A DNA stretch of 5,682 nucleotides from the NCBI GenBank assembly GCA_002360295.1, contig DEQI01000252.1:1-5682 (forward strand), written 5' to 3'. The notes beneath the pieces were generated by a model. The model did no database searches and was not told the DNA's origin. It was given only the letters and a program-made list of their open reading frames with translations. Made by a program: the position numbers and the translations under genes. The DNA comes from Planococcaceae bacterium UBA3370 (GTDB lineage Bacteria > Bacillota > Bacilli > Bacillales_A > Planococcaceae). Positions 1 through 3,911 of this stretch are shown here, piece after piece. Every line of letters starts with the position of its first letter. The stretch's first letter is position 1.

Positions 1-21
1 AAAGGTAAATCAACACGCTTG

Positions 22-636
22 ATGAATTATGAAACTAACTTAAAGAGAAAGAACGTAGCTAACCCAAAAGATATTCATCTGGATATTGCTCATAAACTGG
101 TTGCTGTTGAGATAATAATTGGATTTGTTGTATTTTTTAGCTTTTTAGCGATTTATATTTTTTGGTTTAAAGTTTCTAAATCAGCATACATTACTTTTAT
201 GATTTCTGTAGCCTTCATGATTATTATCCCTTACATGACCAAAAATGATTATCGTGCCATTCGAGAAAATGGTATTTTTATATCTAATCAAGGTACAGAG
301 CAATTAATTGGATGGGCGGATGTTCAAAAAGTAGAACTTAATGGCTATATATACAGGAATAAGAGTATAAGAAACCCTCGTTCAAGTTTTGATTGGGAGT
401 TTATTTTTTATGTAAATGGTGGCGGGAAAATAATATTTGGACCATTTACTTATTATCAATATGCATTACAATCTTCTCTTGAAATCAAAAATAAAATAAT
501 CGAGGAAAATGTACCATTAACAATAGATGTTTTAACCGAAGATGAATGGTCCTATGTTGAAATAGATATGGAGTATGAGGAAGGGAATCCTGAAGATTTT
601 TATTCCTTATTTCAAGCTGATCCGAGAAGAAAATAA
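22..636 (+). CDS. Two-helix membrane protein with cytosolic PH-like domain (start uncertain, may be 5' partial)
   Basis: I do not recognise a named gene. Numbered from the TTG just before this ATG, a basic and polar N-terminus (about 1-26) is followed by two hydrophobic helices near residues 27-51 and 55-73. The soluble part that follows (about 75-163) starts with DYRAIRENGIFIS and contains GWADVQKVEL and a glycine-rich turn (YVNGGGKIIFGPF). This arrangement matches small Bacillales membrane proteins with a bacterial PH-like beta domain, where an 'I..nGI.i....i.W.dI..v' pattern is typical. The tail is very acidic (EIDMEYEEGNPEDF). The role is unknown; anchoring or scaffolding at the membrane is only a guess. 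The frame is open to the left window edge without a stop, and the only SD-like stretch (AAAGG, 1-5) lies 16 nt from the ATG, so the true start could lie upstream. The PH-like assignment is fold-level inference. Confidence 0.7.
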   Translation: MNYETNLKRKNVANPKDIHLDIAHKLVAVEIIIGFVVFFSFLAIYIFWFKVSKSAYITFMISVAFMIIIPYMTKNDYRAIRENGIFISNQGTEQLIGWADVQKVELNGYIYRNKSIRNPRSSFDWEFIFYVNGGGKIIFGPFTYYQYALQSSLEIKNKIIEENVPLTIDVLTEDEWSYVEIDMEYEEGNPEDFYSLFQADPRRK

Positions 637-653
637 ACGGATAAAAAAATCAC

Positions 654-684
654 TTCTCACTCACACTATTAGTGGAGGTGAGAA
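654..684 (+). promoter_or_regulatory. Hairpin burying the ribosome binding site of the 50-residue gene
   Basis: TTCTCAC (654-660) pairs perfectly with GTGAGAA (678-684). Inside, CACT (664-667) pairs with AGTG (671-674) around an ATT loop. The SD GGAGGTGAG (674-682) of the next gene is almost entirely within this structure, and the start codon lies 2 nt past it. The fold would hide the ribosome binding site unless it is melted or bound. This could be a translational control element, or a by-product of the purine-rich SD meeting a pyrimidine-rich leader. Confidence 0.45.
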
Positions 685-686
685 TA

Positions 687-839
687 ATGGGCAGCAATAA
701 GCATAAAAACAATAAAACGCAAGATAACAAAAAACAGCAAAATCAAAATCAAAATGCCAATAGAGAGCGTGAAAATAGAGAAGAGTTTGCTGAAGAAGTA
801 ATCTTTAATCTAAATCAAAACAAAAATAAAAGCAAGTAA
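687..839 (+). CDS. Small Asn/Gln/Lys-rich hydrophilic protein, possible small spore protein
   Basis: The gene encodes 50 residues, from an ATG placed 4 nt after the excellent SD GGAGGTGAG (674-682) to TAA at 837. The first half is basic and rich in Asn and Gln (MGSNKHKNNKTQDNKKQQ, then NQNQNAN). It is followed by a charged patch containing REEFAEEV (residues 31-38) and a basic Asn/Lys tail. There is no signal peptide, membrane segment or cysteine. The composition and the EEFAEE patch recall gamma-type small acid-soluble spore proteins, whose germination-protease site contains EFASE, and also the YfhD-type small proteins. The match is short, so a spore role is inference. The gene is closely followed by its own terminator (850-878). 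The neighbouring RNA array, with forespore-type promoters, is the only contextual hint. No convincing promoter was found upstream. Confidence 0.75.
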   Translation: MGSNKHKNNKTQDNKKQQNQNQNANRERENREEFAEEVIFNLNQNKNKSK

Positions 840-849
840 TTGAAAACTG

Positions 850-878
850 AAAAAACCTCAATAATGTTGAGGTTTTTT
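850..878. terminator. Bidirectional intrinsic terminator
   Basis: CCTCAA (856-861) and TTGAGG (867-872) form a stem around the loop TAATG. Six A before (850-855) and six T after (873-878) extend it and provide a U-tract on either strand. It ends the 50-residue gene on the plus strand and backs up termination of the minus-strand RNA genes. Confidence 0.9.
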
Positions 879-900
879 CCAAATTTGATTGCTAACGAAA

Positions 901-927
901 AATAAAAAACCCGGAAATTATTCCGGG
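901..927 (-). terminator. Terminator of small RNA copy 1
   Basis: CCCGGAA (910-916) pairs with TTCCGGG (921-927) around a 4-nt loop. Read on the minus strand the stem is followed by TTTTTTATT (909-901). No T-run follows on the plus strand, which fixes the direction of transcription as minus. Confidence 0.88.
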
Positions 928-1024
928 CATGATAGCACTTACTTCAATGACACTGTTTTGCTTTAGCGTTGTTTCTTAGGATTAACCTAAGAAAGCATAG
1001 CTTACGCATCCAGTTCATGGTTGG

Positions 1025-1054
1025 TTACTTAGAGAAACGATCATTCGCACTCAT
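1025..1054 (-). CDS. Putative 9-codon ORF MSANDRFSK in RNA copy 1
   Basis: On the minus strand an ATG (1054-1052) lies 9 nt after AGGAGG (1069-1064), an ideal Bacillales spacing. It is followed by eight sense codons and TAA (1027-1025). The peptide would be MSANDRFSK, which is hydrophilic with no signal or membrane character. The same ORF and SD recur unchanged in copies 2 and 3. The surrounding nucleotides are equally conserved, so RNA-level constraint alone could explain it. It may be a translated micropeptide, a ribosome-binding trap, or chance. Confidence 0.35.
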   Translation of the reverse strand: MSANDRFSK

Positions 1055-1098
1055 CGGGTTAACCCTCCTAGTCACATTAGTTGAAGTGAAATCATAAA

Positions 1099-1127
1099 TA
1101 GTATGAGTCAGTGCACATTTTTTATGC
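1099..1127 (-). promoter_or_regulatory. Sigma-G-like promoter of RNA copy 1
   Basis: On the minus strand GCATA (1127-1123) is the -35 and CATACTA (1105-1099) the -10, separated by exactly 17 nt. This fits the forespore sigma-G pattern (G-pyrimidine-ATA, 17-18 nt, CATnnTA). The spacer differs from those of copies 2 and 3 while both boxes are kept. Confidence 0.8.
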
Positions 1128-1135
1128 GCTTTATT

Positions 1136-1159
1136 TAAAGTTTTTATGTTAAAACTTTA
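1136..1159. repeat. A/T-rich 9-bp inverted repeat between RNA copies 1 and 2
   Basis: TAAAGTTTT (1136-1144) and AAAACTTTA (1151-1159) form a perfect 9-bp inverted repeat with a 6-nt loop. It lies just upstream of the copy 1 promoter on the minus strand. It lacks a G+C stem and a U-tract, so it is not a convincing terminator. An operator or a chance A/T palindrome are both possible. The rest of 1128-1200 shows nothing else. Confidence 0.4.
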
Positions 1160-1199
1160 GTTCTTTGGGGCAATTAATAATGATGTAAATTGAGAGCAA

Positions 1200-1226
1200 A
1201 ATAAAAAACCCGGAATTTACTCCGGG
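1200..1226 (-). terminator. Terminator of small RNA copy 2
   Basis: CCCGGA (1209-1214) pairs with TCCGGG (1221-1226) around ATTTAC. On the minus strand the stem is followed by TTTTTTAT (1208-1201). Confidence 0.88.
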
Positions 1227-1294
1227 CTTGATTAGCACTTACATAAATCCTCCATGACACACTGCCTCGCTTTCGCATAGAAGTGGATGGTTGG

Positions 1295-1324
1295 TTACTT
1301 AGAGAAACGATCATTCGCACTCAT
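1295..1324 (-). CDS. Putative 9-codon ORF MSANDRFSK in RNA copy 2
   Basis: The ATG is at 1324-1322 and TAA ends at 1295. AGGAGG (1339-1334) lies 9 nt upstream. The ORF is identical to those of the other two copies. The evidence is the good SD and start/stop spacing plus recurrence in all three copies. There are no synonymous changes to prove coding. Confidence 0.35.
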   Translation of the reverse strand: MSANDRFSK

Positions 1325-1368
1325 CGGGTTAACCCTCCTAGTCACATTGGTAGAAGTGAAATCATAAA

Positions 1369-1397
1369 TAGTATGGGTCGATTATTATTTTTTATAC
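1369..1397 (-). promoter_or_regulatory. Sigma-G-like promoter of RNA copy 2
   Basis: On the minus strand GTATA (1397-1393) and CATACTA (1375-1369) are 17 nt apart. This is the closest of the three to the sigma-G consensus. The downstream TTTATGATTTCAC is identical in all copies. Confidence 0.83.
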
Positions 1398-1437
1398 GCC
1401 CGTTTGAAATTTTATTGCACGCTTTTGAAAATGAAAA

Positions 1438-1464
1438 AATAAAAAACCCGGAATTTACTCCGGG
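1438..1464 (-). terminator. Terminator of small RNA copy 3
   Basis: CCCGGA (1447-1452) pairs with TCCGGG (1459-1464) around ATTTAC. On the minus strand it is followed by TTTTTTATT. It closes copy 3 before the copy 2 promoter, so the copies can act as independent units. Confidence 0.88.
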
Positions 1465-1532
1465 CTGATTAGCACTTACATAAATCCTCCATGACACACT
1501 GCCTCGCTTTCGCATAGAAGTGGATGGTTGGT

Positions 1533-1562
1533 TTACTTAGAGAAACGATCATTCGCACTCAT
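1533..1562 (-). CDS. Putative 9-codon ORF MSANDRFSK in RNA copy 3
   Basis: The ATG is at 1562-1560, TAA at 1535-1533 and AGGAGG at 1577-1572, with the same 9-nt spacing as in the other copies. The one-base insertion that distinguishes this copy here falls in the A-run of the stop codon and leaves the peptide intact. That agrees with coding constraint but does not prove it. Confidence 0.35.
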   Translation of the reverse strand: MSANDRFSK

Positions 1563-1606
1563 CGGGTTAACCCTCCTAGTCACATTGGTAGAAGTGAAAT
1601 CATAAA

Positions 1607-1635
1607 TAGTATAAGTCTTTTACTAATTTTTATAC
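1607..1635 (-). promoter_or_regulatory. Sigma-G-like promoter of RNA copy 3
   Basis: On the minus strand GTATA (1635-1631) and TATACTA (1613-1607) are 17 nt apart. The -10 has T instead of C at its first position, so this is probably the weakest of the three. Confidence 0.75.
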
Positions 1636-1703
1636 GTTCTTTTTAAATTTTAAAAGTACAATACAACGGTGAATTTGTATAATATTTTAATTATTTATAA
1701 TAA

Positions 1704-1734
1704 TTGTAAAATTTTATATTATATATGGTATAAT
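1704..1734 (+). promoter_or_regulatory. Probable sigma-A promoter of the traB-like gene
   Basis: TATAAT (1729-1734) is preceded by TGG, giving an extended -10 (TGnTATAAT). A poor -35, TTGTAA (1704-1709), is 19 nt upstream. The extended -10 would compensate for the weak -35. The region 1640-1703 is almost pure A/T and could contain further -10-like boxes, such as TATAAT at 1678. Confidence 0.6.
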
Positions 1735-1753
1735 TTCGATGGTGTTTTTTTCC

Positions 1754-1796
1754 TTTTAGAGGTGTTTGGTAAACCTACCTTAACGCTACTCTAAAA
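1754..1796 (+). promoter_or_regulatory. Structured 5' leader of the traB-like gene
   Basis: TTTTAGAG (1754-1761) pairs with CTCTAAAA (1789-1796) as an 8-bp outer stem. Inside lies GTTT-GGT-AAAC (1764-1774), flanked by partly pairing GGT/ACC. No U-tract follows, so it is not a terminator. It may stabilise the mRNA or bind a regulator. I do not recognise a known riboswitch. Confidence 0.4.
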
Positions 1797-1821
1797 CGAC
1801 AGTAAAGCAAAAGGAGGATAA

Positions 1822-3180
1822 ATGATGAAAACAGTATTGAAACGTCTGAGTGCTTTCGTTCTTGGTACTACACTGATGTTAACAACTATTGCTCCAGCAG
1901 TTCAAGCTGAAGAACAATATTTGATGCCATCTTTTAGTGATTGGGCCATTGAGACATTAAACGAAGGTGAAAAATACGGTATTTACCCGATTAATTGGTA
2001 TTATGAGGACTTCCTAAGTGAAATTTCTGTAGACAAAGTAAATGAACTACTTTCCTTAACAGAAAAGAAAATTGCATCTCTTAACTTAGCTGAAAATAAA
2101 CAATATAAGCCTGTGACTGTAAAGGGCGACAATACACGTGGTGATATCGTCAATCGACTGTATAATATCGCAGCGCGTTACGATTTACCTGTTGGTACAG
2201 ATGCAGTCAAACACATGACAGATCGTAACATATTACGTGGTTCTGAAAAAGGATATCAATTAGATAAAAAAGCGACGACACAACAGGCTGTTATTTTAGC
2301 CATTCGATTCATTAAAGATACTTATGAACTAGCAGAACAAGGATCTAAAGGAGTTGCTTGGGTAGTAGAAGATGAAGATACAGTTGTTTATTTATTAGGC
2401 TCCATTCACTTAGGTACACCTGATCTATATCCTTTTGATAAAAAACTAGTAACAGCGTTTAACGAATCAGATGCTTTGTTAGTTGAAGCCAATTTATTAG
2501 ATTTTGAAGGACTTGAATATTACGCAGAAAAAGCCATGTATGCAGAAGGTACATCACTAAAAGATGATGTTACGCTAGATACATTTGCAAAGCTGGAGGA
2601 AGTAGCGAAACAGTACAATCTTCCAATAGAACAGTTAGTCATACAAAAGCCTTGGATGTTAACAAATACGTTATCCTTGTTAGGAATGAATGCCTCATAT
2701 GATGGGCTAACGCCTGATGAAATGGCAATGCATGGCATTGATATGTATTTTTTATTGAATGCGCTATTAATGGAAAAGCCGGTGATTGAATTAGAAGGTA
2801 TGAAGGCGCAAGTCGATATGTTCGATGCTTTATCTCCTGAGTCACAAGAGCAATCTTTAGTGGAGGTATTAGATAGTATTTTACAACCAACCGGAGAAAA
2901 TGATGCAAAGCTTATGCAGCAATGGTTTGCAAATTGGAAACAAGGAAATGTTGAAGCATTTGCAGAAAGCGTGCAGCTGATGGACGGTGAAGCATCTGAA
3001 TACAATGATATGCTATTTGGAGCACGTGATGAGCAAATGGCGCAAAAAATTATAGCGTTGCTGAAAGAGGAAGAAGGTACTTATTTTATTGTCGTGGGTG
3101 CTGGTCACTTCTTAATCGAAAAAAGCATTCGTTACCATTTACAGCAAAACGGATACGATGTAAAGCCGTTTTATCAATAA
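1822..3180 (+). CDS. Secreted TraB/GumN-family protein with N-terminal SLH-like segments
   Basis: The gene encodes 452 residues. A signal peptide (basic start, hydrophobic core about 11-25, likely cleavage after VQA at residue 29) predicts export. Residues about 38-85 and 112-170 resemble degenerate S-layer-homology segments (DWAIETLNEGEKYGI; then DRNILRG..GYQLDKKATTQQA). The C-terminal domain (about 178-452) has the TraB/PrgY/GumN hallmarks. These are LLGSIHLGTP with the first GxxH at 193-196, LLVEAN with Glu222, HGIDMYFLLNAL, KPVIELEG, ARDEQMA near 391, and VVGAGH with the second GxxH at 426-429. The two GxxH motifs and the Glu suggest a Tiki-like metal-dependent protease or pheromone-binding fold; the substrate is unknown. 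The ARD replaces the more usual RN. AAGGAGG (1811-1817) is 4 nt from the first ATG and 7 nt from the second (1825), so the second may be the true start. The gene is monocistronic, with its own promoter and terminator. Confidence 0.9.
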   Translation: MMKTVLKRLSAFVLGTTLMLTTIAPAVQAEEQYLMPSFSDWAIETLNEGEKYGIYPINWYYEDFLSEISVDKVNELLSLTEKKIASLNLAENKQYKPVTVKGDNTRGDIVNRLYNIAARYDLPVGTDAVKHMTDRNILRGSEKGYQLDKKATTQQAVILAIRFIKDTYELAEQGSKGVAWVVEDEDTVVYLLGSIHLGTPDLYPFDKKLVTAFNESDALLVEANLLDFEGLEYYAEKAMYAEGTSLKDDVTLDTFAKLEEVAKQYNLPIEQLVIQKPWMLTNTLSLLGMNASYDGLTPDEMAMHGIDMYFLLNALLMEKPVIELEGMKAQVDMFDALSPESQEQSLVEVLDSILQPTGENDAKLMQQWFANWKQGNVEAFAESVQLMDGEASEYNDMLFGARDEQMAQKIIALLKEEEGTYFIVVGAGHFLIEKSIRYHLQQNGYDVKPFYQ

Positions 3181-3186
3181 GTATTT

Positions 3187-3214
3187 AGCCAGTTCGTAAA
3201 AGAGCTGGCTTTTT
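3187..3214 (+). terminator. Intrinsic terminator of the traB-like gene
   Basis: AGCCAGTTC (3187-3195) pairs with GAGCTGGCT (3202-3210), including one G-T pair, around GTAAAA. It is followed by TTTT and further T/A. Confidence 0.88.
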
Positions 3215-3293
3215 ATATTCATTCATTTTATCCTTCTTAGGTTATAAATTCCATTATCGTTTGCTTATTTTTATGAAATATTTTACAATTGAA

Positions 3294-3334
3294 ATGTAAT
3301 ATATTTTTTACATTTTGTATAATATATATTACAT
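3294..3334 (+). promoter_or_regulatory. Promoter and likely operator of the XRE operon
   Basis: A perfect 11-bp inverted repeat, ATGTAATATAT (3294-3304) and ATATATTACAT (3324-3334), encloses a -10 box TATAAT (3318-3323). A smaller palindrome, TACA-TTT-TGTA (3309-3319), overlaps that box. A further TTACA-N7-TGTAA lies at 3283-3299. No good -35 stands 17 nt upstream (TGTAAT, 3295-3300), so the promoter may be weak. The small repressor encoded next is the natural candidate to bind here and autoregulate. The preceding 3215-3282 shows nothing else. Confidence 0.6.
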
Positions 3335-3366
3335 AATGGGATAACTTGTTTGAAAAGAGGGATTGT

Positions 3367-3567
3367 ATGCTTAAAAATAGCATTGCGGTTGGTCGAGCGG
3401 AAAAAATGTGGACTCAACAACAACTAGCAGACGAAGTAGGAGTTAGTCGACAAACAATTGTGGCTTTAGAAAAAAATAAATATAATCCTTCATTAATTTT
3501 AGCTTTTAAAATTGCCAATGCACTGGAGAAAGATGTAACAAAATTATTTGAATACAAGGAGGATTAA
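3367..3567 (+). CDS. XRE-family helix-turn-helix repressor (66 aa)
   Basis: This is a compact DNA-binding protein consisting almost only of a Cro/CI-type helix-turn-helix. [20 protein letters not shown] (about 16-35) covers the two core helices. [19 protein letters not shown] follows, and a short acidic tail [10 protein letters not shown] ends it. This is the typical layout of the 65-70-residue YgzD/YozG-like regulators of Bacillales. I chose the ATG at 3367 because AAGAGGG (3355-3361) sits 5 nt before it. An upstream in-frame TTG at 3346 has no SD and would add seven atypical residues. The stop directly abuts the ATG of the next gene, so the two are cotranscribed. In such pairs the regulator usually controls its own operon, here probably through the 3294-3334 palindrome. 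Confidence 0.9.
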   Translation: MLKNSIAVGRAEKMWTQQQLADEVGVSRQTIVALEKNKYNPSLILAFKIANALEKDVTKLFEYKED

Positions 3568-3870
3568 ATGGTGGAGAATATCTTTACAATAGGGGTTTTT
3601 GTATTAGTGTTGGGTGTATTTGTATCGGAAATTTACAAAATTATTTTTGAACGTCAAATGGAATCCAAAGATGAAAGAGGACAAATGCTTGTCTATAAAA
3701 TAAAGTCTTTTTCCTATGCGGTTCTTACAGGTGGGATATTCATCGGAGTAGCACTAGTAGCCATTTTTAATTTAGTGAATAAAGAGTTTTTTATTTACTA
3801 TGTCATGCTTGTTTTTTTCATTCAAAGTATAGGGTCGTCTATTTATTTAGCTATTGTTAGGAAGGTTTGA
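3568..3870 (+). CDS. Small integral membrane protein, partner of the XRE regulator
   Basis: The gene encodes 100 residues with three predicted membrane helices (about 3-22, 46-67 and 72-94). A polar cytosolic-type loop, FERQMESKDERGQ (about 27-39), joins the first two. A KDERGQ-like motif in this position is common in the small membrane proteins encoded beside XRE repressors in Firmicutes, of which DUF2178-type proteins are an example. The family name is inference. The function is unknown; a sensor or modulator of the repressor, or a membrane stress component, are possibilities. The ATG follows the previous stop codon immediately and has a strong AAGGAGG (3556-3562) inside the XRE gene. A second possible start, GTG, is at 3571. 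Confidence 0.85.
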   Translation: MVENIFTIGVFVLVLGVFVSEIYKIIFERQMESKDERGQMLVYKIKSFSYAVLTGGIFIGVALVAIFNLVNKEFFIYYVMLVFFIQSIGSSIYLAIVRKV

Positions 3871-3911
3871 AGACAGTAGAACAAGTAATGTTTATTGAAG
3901 GGGGAGCAGGA

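Larger units (their letters stand above)
901..1092 (-). ncRNA. Forespore-type small RNA, copy 1 (diverged 3' half)
   Basis: The predicted transcript of about 190 nt begins some 7 nt past a sigma-G-like -10 box and ends at the CCCGGAA..TTCCGGG terminator. The 5' 88 nt (1017-1104, including the -10) differ from copy 2 by only two substitutions, both in the loop of a TCAC..GTGA hairpin. The block holds AGGAGG, the palindrome GGGTTAACCC and a 9-codon ORF. The 3' half is unlike copies 2 and 3. It contains an extra strong hairpin, TTTCTTAGG (983-991 read on minus) with CCTAAGAAA (969-977 read on minus), within a longer imperfect stem closed by ACTG/CAGT. GTAAGTGCTA before the terminator is shared with the other copies. 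The sigma-G-type RNA CsfG of spore formers is a possible relative, but I could not test this. Confidence 0.72.
1200..1362 (-). ncRNA. Forespore-type small RNA, copy 2
   Basis: The predicted transcript of about 160 nt runs from near 1362 to the terminator U-tract. In order on the minus strand it carries: a TCAC..GTGA hairpin with a 10-nt loop; AGGAGG followed by GGGTTAACCC; the 9-codon ORF; a hairpin closed by CACT/AGTG whose tip is GC-GAAA-GC; GGAGGATTT; GTAAGTGCTA; and the terminator. A second tiny frame, MEDLCKC (1255-1232), overlaps GGAGG. It is kept in copy 3 but absent from copy 1. Over 174 nt copies 2 and 3 differ only by two single-base indels, so one arose from the other recently or they are being homogenised. 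Confidence 0.78.
1438..1600 (-). ncRNA. Forespore-type small RNA, copy 3
   Basis: This copy is nearly identical to copy 2. It has one base fewer just before the terminator stem (GGGCTGATT against GGGCTTGATT on the plus strand). It has one extra A in the A-run at the stop codon of the 9-codon ORF. No substitutions occur between 1439 and 1612, while sequence beyond the -10 box diverges at once apart from the -35 element. It is the copy nearest the divergent traB-like gene. The second small frame, MEDLCKC, lies at 1492-1469. Confidence 0.78.

Noticed and set aside
639..668. Possible sigma-G promoter GGATA-N18-CACACTA before the 50-residue gene
   Set aside because: Both boxes deviate from the consensus, and transcription would begin within the SD, leaving no usable leader.
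1283..1468. Plus-strand 61-codon ORF through RNA copies 2 and 3
   Set aside because: It lies antisense to the promoters, core and terminator of the RNA genes and crosses copy boundaries. It has no SD and no recognisable protein character.
901..1635. CRISPR array, insertion sequence or REP-type element as an explanation of the triple repeat
   Set aside because: The units are about 170 nt with promoters and terminators. There are only three, and there is no transposase, terminal inverted repeat, target duplication or short repeat-spacer pattern.
2520..3005. Minus-strand ORFs (2520-3005 and 2639-2908) inside the traB-like gene
   Set aside because: They are fully inside a gene whose family motifs are in the plus frame, and the peptides have no domain signs. 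They are shadow frames.
3295..3312. GlnR/TnrA-like site TGTAA..TTACA
   Set aside because: The half-sites are 8 nt apart instead of the 7 nt needed for TGTNAN7TNACA, and the whole stretch is explained by the larger A/T palindrome.
3346..3366. TTG start at 3346 for the XRE gene
   Set aside because: It has no SD. The ATG at 3367 has AAGAGGG at a good distance and gives the usual length for the family.
3867..3911. TTG start at 3867 for the GNAT gene
   Set aside because: The added 15 residues do not fit the fold, and the ATG at 3912 has a GGGGGAG at 5 nt.
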